27,640 nt of DNA from a virus: positions 1-27,640 of IMG/VR virus record IMGVR_UViG_3300025640_000049, one strand, 5' to 3'. Position numbers and translations under genes: made by a program. The notes beneath the pieces are model-generated. The model saw nothing but the letters and a program-made list of their open reading frames with translations. It was not told the DNA's origin and did not search any database. Positions 22,285 to 27,640 of the stretch are shown piece by piece. Position 1 is the stretch's first letter, and each line of letters opens with the position of its first letter.

Positions 22285-22549
22285 GAAAAACGATTACTTA
22301 GAGAACTTATTGCTTCTCTTTATAATCATTGATCGTGCGTGGCGAAAGCCATTCACAGTCAAATCAGACTTCGCAAGAGTAGGAGCACTTCACGTTGCCA
22401 TAGCGGCAAGTGAAGGCTTCATAACAAATCAATTAGATGAAGATAGCTGGGGTAATCGTTGGTTCGTAACCCTAGACGGACAGGATATACATGATGAAAT
22501 CTCAAGAACTCTTAAACAAGTCATTTACGCGCCCCACATTACTCATTGA
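22172..22549 (+). CDS. Unknown protein between DNA polymerase and exonuclease
   Basis: From ATG 22172 the ORF encodes 125 residues, the first 38 of which overlap the polymerase C-terminus in another frame. AAAGGGGA before this ATG supports it, but a later start is possible. The region 22285-22490 has no other gene, so at least that part is coding. It contains a hydrophobic stretch (NLLLLFIIIDRAW) then PFTVKSDFARVGALHVAIAA and a C-terminal WFVTLDGQDIHDEI. I recognise no family. The end overlaps the exonuclease gene by 59 nt. Confidence 0.65.
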   Translation: MSEISLEQWHKKLALLSDLTLPLKQNIPWEELGLTLTEKNDYLENLLLLFIIIDRAWRKPFTVKSDFARVGALHVAIAASEGFITNQLDEDSWGNRWFVTLDGQDIHDEISRTLKQVIYAPHITH

Positions 22550-23258
22550 TGGTGACTTGTATCTCTTTAGATCGGCTATTGCTGTCGAACATGAGATAGA
22601 TTGGGGTGATGACGTATGGTCATTATCTACAGACCTCAAAGCGGCAAAGAAACTATTTACGTCTATGGTCGATGAGTTCAAAAAAGAACTGGTTGTAGAA
22701 GATGTGATAGTCACAATATCAGGCCAAAAGAACTTCCGTAAAGACGTGCTAGAAACATACAAAGGCGGACGTAAGAAAGTCCGTAAACCAGTCGGCTACA
22801 AAGCCCTCGTTGCGTGGGCTATGGAAGAATACGATAGCATTATGGTGGATTGCTTAGAAGCTGATGATGTCATGGGCATCATGGCCTCTCTACCAAACAC
22901 CGAAGCAATCATTGTGTCTGATGACAAAGACATGAAGACCATCCCCTGTAAACTCTACAGACCAAACGACAATGAACGGCTGGTCATTAGTGATATGGAA
23001 GCCAACAGAAACTTCCTTATCCAAGCACTGATGGGTGACATGACAGATGGTTTTGGGGGGTGTCCAAAAGTGGGCATCAAGACAGCTGAAAAGATACTGG
23101 GAAACCACCCGACTTGGGATGCTGTCGTCAAACAATATCAAAAAGAAAAACTATCAGCGGACTACGCGCTGACACAGGCTCGTATGGCTCGGATTTTACG
23201 CTGTACTGACTGGGATAACGAGAAAGGTGAGGTCATACTATGGAAACCGACAAGATAG
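22491..23258 (+). CDS. 5'-3' exonuclease, FEN/T7 gp6-like
   Basis: The 255-residue protein (T7 gp6 is 300) belongs to the PIN/FEN exonuclease superfamily: D20 in LLIDGDLYLFR, acidic cluster E123, D125, D126 in CLEADDVMG, and D144/D145/D147 in VSDDKDMKT. The helix-hairpin-helix like PKVGIKTAEKIL follows. It removes RNA primers and degrades host DNA to nucleotides for recycling. Ribosome site is GGACAGGA. It overlaps the preceding unknown gene by 59 nt and the DUF3310 gene by 19 nt. Confidence 0.88.
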   Translation: MMKSQELLNKSFTRPTLLIDGDLYLFRSAIAVEHEIDWGDDVWSLSTDLKAAKKLFTSMVDEFKKELVVEDVIVTISGQKNFRKDVLETYKGGRKKVRKPVGYKALVAWAMEEYDSIMVDCLEADDVMGIMASLPNTEAIIVSDDKDMKTIPCKLYRPNDNERLVISDMEANRNFLIQALMGDMTDGFGGCPKVGIKTAEKILGNHPTWDAVVKQYQKEKLSADYALTQARMARILRCTDWDNEKGEVILWKPTR

Positions 23259-23497
23259 AAGATGCTGTCAACAAGCCACCTCATTACAACTCAGGATCAA
23301 TCGAATGCATCGACGCAATGCAAGCGATGGCAGATGGCTCTCTAGTCTGGGGTCACAATGCTTACCTCTGGCAGAATGCTTTTAAGTACCTGTGGCGTTG
23401 GCCTTACAAGAAAAAACCCGTCGAAGACCTAAAGAAGTGCCGTTGGTACTTAGATCGACTTATTGAACTCATTGAAGAAAAAGAAGAAACACCATGA
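23240..23497 (+). CDS. DUF3310-type small protein
   Basis: The 85-residue protein has the DUF3310 pattern: NKPPHYNSGSIECIDAMQAM, then AYLWQNAFKYLWRWPYKKKP and EDLKKCRWYLDRLIELIEEK. This domain occurs in many phages near nucleotide metabolism genes and, as I recall, in T7 gp1.7, a nucleotide kinase. The isolated domain's function is not established. It lies between exonuclease and ribonucleotide reductase, coupled to both (19-nt and 4-nt overlaps), which supports a nucleotide-related role. Confidence 0.85.
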   Translation: METDKIEDAVNKPPHYNSGSIECIDAMQAMADGSLVWGHNAYLWQNAFKYLWRWPYKKKPVEDLKKCRWYLDRLIELIEEKEETP

Positions 23498-25461
23498 ACA
23501 ATTTACTACCTACTGACTACCAAGCCTTCATACACACCAGCCGCTATGCCAGATGGCTAGAAGATGAAGGAAGACGTGAGAGCTGGACTGAGACTGTCAG
23601 CCGATACATGGACAACGTGGTTAAGTCCCGTGTGAGCCGTGAGATTGCCAATGAGATTGAGCAAGCAATATTAAACTTAGAAGTGATGCCATCTATGAGG
23701 TCATTGATGACAGCTGGTAAGGCATTATCGAGAGACAACACAGCTGGATACAATTGCTCCTATACACCTATAGATCACATGAGATGCTTTGACGAAGTTC
23801 TCTTTATTCTACTATGTGGCACTGGTGTCGGCTTCTCTGTTGAAAAGAAGTATGTTGATAGCTTACCAGACGTCCCTAGACTAACAGCTGGTGATTACAG
23901 AATTGTTGTAGAAGACAGCAAGGAAGGCTGGGCAAAGGCATACAGAGAACTCATTGAAGAGCTATACAATCACGGCAATATACCGACATGGGATGTCTCT
24001 AATGTTAGACCAGCTGGTGCACGTTTAGAAACCTTTGGTGGCAGAGCATCTGGTGCTGAACCATTGGTTGAACTGTTTGAACACACCATAGAAACCTTCA
24101 AGAAAAAGCAGGGTAGCAAGCTGTCGTCTTTAGATGTCCACAGCATCATGTGCATGATTGGCTCGATAGTTGTGGTTGGTGGGGTGCGACGTTCAGCGAT
24201 GATCAGCCTAAGTGATCTATCGGATGACGAGATGAGAACAGCCAAGTCTGGCGAATGGTACATCAACAACCCACACCATGCACTTGCTAACAACTCTGTG
24301 GCCTTCGAAAGTAAACCCAGCGGTGTAGACTTCATGAAGGAATGGGCGTCACTAGCGGCCTCTGGTTCTGGTGAACGTGGTATCTTCAATAGACAGGCGG
24401 CTAGAGACAAAGCTAAACGCGATGGTATTAGAGATCACATGTGGGAGTTTGGCACGAATCCTTGCAGTGAGATAGTGTTACTTGGGCAACAGCTTGAGGA
24501 ATATGAAGACCCTGAGACTGGTGAAACTAAGACTAGAGGCATTGTTGGTACTGGTGGTCAATTCTGTAATCTTACAGAGGCTGTCATTAGGGCTACAGAT
24601 ACTGAAGCTGACATCTCGAATAAGATACGTCTTGCAACTATCTTAGGTACTATCCAAGCAACCTTAACTCACTTCCCTTACTTACGTGACTGTTGGACAA
24701 ACAATACAGAACGTGAGGCACTCTTAGGTGTATCTATGACAGGCATCATGGACTGTACGCTGACTAATGGTAAAGAAGATGGACTTGAGGGTAGGCTAGA
24801 TACATGGCGTAGTGTTGCTAGAGAAACTAATAACTACTTTGCAGATGAGTTAGGTATTAACAGGTCGGCGGCGTGTACGGCGGTCAAGCCAAGTGGTACG
24901 GTTTCCAGTCTTGTAGATAGCAGTAGCGGAATACATGCGAGACACTCTGAATACTACATCAGAACTGTCCGTGGAGACAACAAAGACCCACTGACACACT
25001 TCTTAGCAGATCAAGGAATACCATCAGAACCTTGTGTCATGAAGCCAAACACTACGACTGTTTTCAGTTTCCCCATGAAGTCACCAGAAGGCGCAGTCAC
25101 ACGTCACGATATGACAGCGATAGAACAGCTGGAGATGTGGCTAACGTACCAGCGTCACTACACAGACCATAAGCCATCAGTAACTGTATCAGTCGGAGAT
25201 GAAGAATGGGCAGAGGTAGGTGCGTTTGTCTACAAGCACTTCGATGAGATGTCTGGTGTCAGCTTCTTACCTCGCTTTGACCACACGTATGCTCAAGCAC
25301 CCTATCAAGACATCAGCGAAGATCAGTATGAGGCCGCATTCTTCGCAATGCCTAGTAAAATTGATTGGTCTCGATTGTCTGATTATGAGACTGAGGACAC
25401 AACTAAAGGTTCGCAAACTTTAGCATGTACTGGCGGAACTTGTGAGATTGTAGACATCTAA
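23494..25461 (+). CDS. nrdJ: Class II (adenosylcobalamin-dependent) ribonucleotide reductase
   Basis: The 655-residue enzyme makes deoxyribonucleotides in one chain using vitamin B12. By comparison with the Lactobacillus leichmannii RTPR, I assign C88 (in YNCSYTP) and C358 (QFCNLTEA) as the redox pair, C324 as thiyl radical in NPCSEI with N322 and E326, and C645 and C650 (ACTGGTCEIVDI) as the C-terminal shuttle pair. Their spacing of 5 equals that in RTPR. Other landmarks are FILLCGTGVGFSVEKK and AVKPSGTVSSLVD. No NrdB-like partner or separate small subunit is nearby. Class II reductases are frequent in marine phages; the host must supply cobalamin. A terminator follows. Confidence 0.93.
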   Translation: MNNLLPTDYQAFIHTSRYARWLEDEGRRESWTETVSRYMDNVVKSRVSREIANEIEQAILNLEVMPSMRSLMTAGKALSRDNTAGYNCSYTPIDHMRCFDEVLFILLCGTGVGFSVEKKYVDSLPDVPRLTAGDYRIVVEDSKEGWAKAYRELIEELYNHGNIPTWDVSNVRPAGARLETFGGRASGAEPLVELFEHTIETFKKKQGSKLSSLDVHSIMCMIGSIVVVGGVRRSAMISLSDLSDDEMRTAKSGEWYINNPHHALANNSVAFESKPSGVDFMKEWASLAASGSGERGIFNRQAARDKAKRDGIRDHMWEFGTNPCSEIVLLGQQLEEYEDPETGETKTRGIVGTGGQFCNLTEAVIRATDTEADISNKIRLATILGTIQATLTHFPYLRDCWTNNTEREALLGVSMTGIMDCTLTNGKEDGLEGRLDTWRSVARETNNYFADELGINRSAACTAVKPSGTVSSLVDSSSGIHARHSEYYIRTVRGDNKDPLTHFLADQGIPSEPCVMKPNTTTVFSFPMKSPEGAVTRHDMTAIEQLEMWLTYQRHYTDHKPSVTVSVGDEEWAEVGAFVYKHFDEMSGVSFLPRFDHTYAQAPYQDISEDQYEAAFFAMPSKIDWSRLSDYETEDTTKGSQTLACTGGTCEIVDI

Positions 25462-25469
25462 AGAAAACG

Positions 25470-25510
25470 AAAGCCCAACTAGCAAAAAGTTATCTAGTAG
25501 TTGGGCTTTT
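25470..25510 (+). terminator. Rho-independent terminator after the reductase
   Basis: AAAGCCCAACTA (25470-25481) pairs with TAGTTGGGCTTT (25498-25509), 16-nt loop, followed by T. It separates the reductase from three small genes. Confidence 0.85.
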
Positions 25511-25543
25511 GACATCTAAAAATAATATAAAATGGAGAGGTGA

Positions 25544-25750
25544 ATGAACAGAGAAGAACTGTTGTTGATACAGCACAAATCCGTGGCAGATGCTGAAAAC
25601 AAAAGAATGAGAGAAACATTCAGAATTAATAGTTACGCATTTGGGGACAACTGGGATTGGCATAGAGCACGTCAGGTCAGTGGCTCTAATGGCGGTAGAA
25701 AAAACGCCCAGAGACCTTGGGCAAAGAAAGAGAGCAGTGATGAAAGATAG
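25544..25750 (+). CDS. 68-residue protein of unknown function
   Basis: The ORF starts after GGAGAGGTGA. The protein is charged (EELLLIQHKSVADAENKRMR, then RARQVSGSNGGRKNAQRPWA) with a basic middle and acidic end (KKESSDER). It is a possible small nucleic-acid-binding protein by composition only. It is coupled to the zinc-ribbon gene (11-nt overlap). Confidence 0.7.
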   Translation: MNREELLLIQHKSVADAENKRMRETFRINSYAFGDNWDWHRARQVSGSNGGRKNAQRPWAKKESSDER

Positions 25751-25934
25751 TGTAACGCATTGTCCAAAGTGCATGGTGAAGACTAAAGTAATCGAAACCA
25801 TCCCCCACTTCAAATATGGCTACCCAAGCAAAAGAAGGCAACGACAGTGCCCTCAGTGTGGGATGCGAAGGATGACAGTAGAAATACCGATAGAGCAGGG
25901 GGATAAGTATTTCTCATGTTCACAGTCGAAATAG
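25740..25934 (+). CDS. NrdR-like zinc-ribbon mini-protein
   Basis: I choose ATG 25740 (64 residues, MKDSVTHCPKCMVKTKVIET...) because an AAAGAGAG site precedes it and it overlaps the previous gene closely; the ATG at 25641 would add 33 residues of unlike sequence. The pattern CPKC, TKVIET, a spacer, SKRRQRQCPQCGMRRMTVEI closely resembles the zinc ribbon of NrdR, the bacterial repressor of ribonucleotide reductase genes (CPxC, TKVxDSR, RRRxCxxCxxRFTT). NrdR's ATP-cone domain is missing. It lies one gene after the reductase, so it may bind DNA near reductase control sites or act as a decoy; this is inference. Confidence 0.7.
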   Translation: MKDSVTHCPKCMVKTKVIETIPHFKYGYPSKRRQRQCPQCGMRRMTVEIPIEQGDKYFSCSQSK

Positions 25935-26176
25935 AGTCAAACTATACCAAAGTTGTCTCAGTAGATGCAGATGGTAGGTTTGAAGATGTAGAGATGTATC
26001 TTGAGGACGATGGGACTTGTTTCATTAGACAGTTCTGTGATGAACTAAATGAGTTCCAATTAGTAGCCATCAACTACAAACAAGTATTAGACCTAATGGC
26101 CTCTTTAGATGCCCATGATGGTGTTTATATAACTGAGGTGGGTGGAGAGCAGGGAAGTCATCTCAAGGATGTCTAG
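25916..26176 (+). CDS. 86-residue acidic protein, unknown
   Basis: The last rightward gene is acidic with strand-like spacing: MFTVEIESNYTKVVSVDADG, EDVEMYLEDDGTCFIRQFCD, FQLVAINYKQVLDLMASLDA. It overlaps the zinc-ribbon gene by 19 nt. A small immunoglobulin-like or OB-like fold is conceivable; no family recognised. An inverted repeat GGAGAGCAG/CTGCTCTCC (26144-26152 and 26180-26188) covers its end. Confidence 0.7.
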   Translation: MFTVEIESNYTKVVSVDADGRFEDVEMYLEDDGTCFIRQFCDELNEFQLVAINYKQVLDLMASLDAHDGVYITEVGGEQGSHLKDV

Positions 26177-26261
26177 CTACTGCTCTCCGTTGTTACCAAA
26201 GTAACGAAGGTAATATGCACTATATTGAATAACATGTAAATGCTGGTGTATCAATTTGACT

Positions 26262-26311
26262 CCAAAAAAACACAGATCGTCCGACATAAGACAGCGATCT
26301 GTGTTTTTTGG
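26262..26311. terminator. Bidirectional hairpin terminator at convergence
   Basis: CCAAAAAAACACAGATCG pairs with CGATCTGTGTTTTTTGG over a 15-nt loop. Read from either strand, the stem ends in a U-run, so it can end both the rightward replication transcript (last gene 26176) and the leftward lysis transcript (endolysin stop 26325). Confidence 0.9.
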
Positions 26312-26324
26312 TCATTTTAATGTA

Positions 26325-26837
26325 TTATTCTGCCATTTCCATAGCCTGATGGAGTGTCTCAGTGTTCCTTCTGCTCCATCCTCTACCGAAATGCTTGAAG
26401 TCATCTAGGCTCTCATAGAATGCCTGTCTGACTGTGTAGACGTAGTCGATGATGAACTTAGGGTCTTTCTCAGCTACTAGGCCAAGCGTCTGGTTACCTA
26501 TAGCTCCGTCTTGAGTAGCACCTACTGCTCTTTGGATGGCTTTAGCAGGGCGACCAGAACCGCTGTTCACAGCCCAGTCAAATGCACACCAGTCAACACC
26601 AGAAGGCAGTTGGTCGCCTTTAACTCGATCCCAGTAGTTCTTTTTGTATATCGGAGCGACATCATCAGGCGTAAGATCACGCATCTCTTGTTCGGTCACT
26701 GGTCGATCCATCCAGTCCTCATAGACACGTCTAGTCACACCAAGGTTTGTCATACCTCCGCGATCATGCTTCGAGTTTACATAGCCCCCTTCGTGTTCAA
26801 GAAGCATTGCTAGACACTTATCAAAGTTACTCTTCAT
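26325..26837 (-). CDS. Endolysin, glycoside hydrolase 108 (N-acetylmuramidase)
   Basis: The 170-residue enzyme cuts peptidoglycan at lysis. The GH108 signature is present: LLEHEGGYVN with catalytic E16, then DRGGMTNLGVT, KKNYWDRV and WCAFDWAVNSGSG. The C-terminal half (AIQRAVGATQDGAIGNQTLG onward) resembles the peptidoglycan-binding domain that usually follows. There is no signal peptide, so it depends on a holin. It overlaps the holin stop by 4 nt (ATGA) and ends before the bidirectional terminator. Confidence 0.92.
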   Translation of the reverse strand: MKSNFDKCLAMLLEHEGGYVNSKHDRGGMTNLGVTRRVYEDWMDRPVTEQEMRDLTPDDVAPIYKKNYWDRVKGDQLPSGVDWCAFDWAVNSGSGRPAKAIQRAVGATQDGAIGNQTLGLVAEKDPKFIIDYVYTVRQAFYESLDDFKHFGRGWSRRNTETLHQAMEMAE

Positions 26838-27181
26838 TTCTTAAAGCCTTTCATGGTTCTCACGCCAAAGCTGGCGGCTATAGACGCATACAGTGACCAT
26901 TGGAACCACTGTGGGGCGGCTTCTAGGTTGGCAAAGCCTTCCTTCATGTATGGCTGTAGAGGTGGAACAAACGAGCAAGCGACAATAGCTATGAAACATA
27001 TAGTCCACGCCTCGTCTTTCCAGCTGTTGTCACTGGCTTTGATAGCCGCTTGTTCCCAGCTGATCTCACCAGTGGCAATCTTCATCTTAGTTTCGGCTTC
27101 AGCCTTCTTAACGACAGTCTTTGAATCTATGACTGCCCCAGCAAGGTCAGCTACCTTGCCTAGTAATCCTAGTCCCATCAT
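26834..27181 (-). CDS. Holin, GTA-type 3TM family
   Basis: The 115-residue membrane protein has hydrophobic segments near residues 1-20 (MMGLGLLGKVADLAGAVI, weak), 55-80 (DEAWTICFIAIVACSFVPPL) and 90-110 (WFQWSLYASIAASFGV), and the SWKDEAW motif typical of the 3TM holin family found in gene-transfer agents and marine phages. It forms membrane lesions that release the endolysin. It is coupled to both neighbours by start-stop overlap, making a compact lysis cassette. Confidence 0.82.
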   Translation of the reverse strand: MMGLGLLGKVADLAGAVIDSKTVVKKAEAETKMKIATGEISWEQAAIKASDNSWKDEAWTICFIAIVACSFVPPLQPYMKEGFANLEAAPQWFQWSLYASIAASFGVRTMKGFKK

Positions 27182-27498
27182 CAGTAATCATCCTTCTTTT
27201 TGATATTAGTAAAACCAAAGAAAGCTGTGACTATACCGACCACTGCTATGCAGTAAGTAGGGGCGATAGCTGTGAGGTTTTCAGAGGCTACTGTTTGCCC
27301 AACTACGTTACAACCAATGATCATCACAGGGTAAAGCAATAGGCCAGCTAATGAGAACCACACCATCTTACGCTGTTGATCTCTTTTGCTGTTCTCATCT
27401 TCAATTTGCATTCTCTTGTCATCAAGTAACAGCTTGTCCCACTCGGTCTTGTCTATAGCACCACTGCCATCAACATCTGCTTTTTCAAACTCTGTCAT
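27181..27498 (-). CDS. EF-hand membrane protein in lysis cassette
   Basis: The 105-residue protein has one canonical EF-hand calcium loop at residues 8-19 (D8-V-D10-G-S12-G-A-I-D16-K-T-E19: all ligand positions correct). A charged helical linker (about 20-44) follows, then two membrane segments, SLAGLLLYPVMIIGCNVVG near 48-67 and APTYCIAVVGIVTAFFGF near 79-96. It lies directly upstream of the holin with a 1-nt overlap. A second holin or antiholin controlled by calcium is a possible reading; nothing proves it. Confidence 0.75.
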   Translation of the reverse strand: MTEFEKADVDGSGAIDKTEWDKLLLDDKRMQIEDENSKRDQQRKMVWFSLAGLLLYPVMIIGCNVVGQTVASENLTAIAPTYCIAVVGIVTAFFGFTNIKKKDDY

Positions 27499-27509
27499 AT
27501 GTGAAATCC

Positions 27510-27640
27510 TTAGTTTAGTGGATTGTTCGCAAGGCTGTCATAAGCCTTCCAGATGTCGTCTATTTCCGTTTGATAAACATCCAGCTTGTCGCCGATTTGA
27601 TCCGTGATTGTACTCGACTTTTCAACTTTAGAACGTAAGT
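27510..27640 (-). CDS. C-terminal end of an unidentified gene (runs off right edge)
   Basis: The last 42 residues are visible: LRSKVEKSSTITDQIGDKLD, then VYQTEIDDIWKAYDSLANNPLN and stop TAA (27510-27512). The sequence is helical and charged, coiled-coil-like. It is the first visible leftward gene of the lysis side, 11 nt before the EF-hand gene. It could be a spanin-like or structural protein, but the fragment is too short to tell. Confidence 0.7.
   Translation of the reverse strand, partial: LRSKVEKSSTITDQIGDKLDVYQTEIDDIWKAYDSLANNPLN

Noticed and set aside
25641-25739. Longer start for the zinc-ribbon gene
   Set aside because: The extra 33 residues lie inside the preceding gene in another frame, and the ribosome site and NrdR-like alignment favour ATG 25740.
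26211-26229. T7-promoter-like TAATATGCACTATATTG
   Set aside because: TAATA and CACTATA are present but 3 nt too close together compared with T7 promoters, and it points toward the terminator with no gene after it.

Overview
This window is a segment of a tailed-phage (podovirus-like) genome. No host chromosomal gene is recognisable in it. The gene set (T7-type single-subunit RNA polymerase, T7-type replication genes, tyrosine integrase, cobalamin-dependent ribonucleotide reductase, GTA-type holin, GH108 endolysin) is typical of phages of marine Alphaproteobacteria (roseophage or pelagiphage style). That host assignment is inference from gene content only.

Layout. (1) Positions 1-10144, minus strand: a leftward late block. 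Transcription begins with a collar-type tail fibre, then a tail hub/stabilisation-like protein, a small structural protein, two Gly/Asn-rich or low-complexity virion proteins and a 1141-residue virion protein with a zincin-like HEVAH motif. A hairpin terminator follows, then a small ORF that overlaps the small-terminase gene, the small terminase, and the large terminase, which runs off the left edge. (2) Positions 10145-11155: a 1 kb divergent control region without a credible gene. It holds an array of 10-bp CTATAG-containing repeats, three imperfect GTCAAC direct repeats, a split 12-nt repeat beside a sigma70-like promoter, a T7-promoter-like sequence and a chain of hairpins that includes a tRNA-like piece. 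(3) Positions 11156-14508, plus strand: eight small unknown genes flank a tyrosine integrase. (4) Positions 14505-26176, plus strand: RNA polymerase, then ssDNA-binding protein, Holliday-junction resolvase, primase-helicase, winged-helix protein, MazG-like pyrophosphohydrolase, DNA polymerase, unknown, 5'-3' exonuclease, DUF3310 protein, class II ribonucleotide reductase, and three small genes, one an NrdR-like zinc ribbon. Terminators follow the RNA polymerase, resolvase and reductase genes. (5) Positions 26262-26311: a hairpin terminator readable from both strands, where the rightward genes meet a leftward lysis cassette (endolysin, 3TM-type holin, EF-hand membrane protein, and the end of another gene).

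How it works together (inference). Early genes are probably started by host RNA polymerase from the control region. The phage polymerase would then serve the replication and late genes. The T7-type replisome, resolvase, exonuclease, MazG and reductase would recycle host DNA into nucleotides and copy the phage genome. If the genome is circular or circularly permuted, both leftward segments could form one late operon, with portal, capsid and remaining structural genes outside this window. The integrase implies integration ability, but no recognisable lysogeny repressor is present here.

Most notable items: the mini NrdR-like zinc ribbon beside the class II reductase, the repeat-rich control region, the 155-nt overlap at the small terminase, the metalloprotease-like motif in the giant virion protein, the EF-hand protein in the lysis cassette, and the duplicated translation-start module upstream of the integrase.
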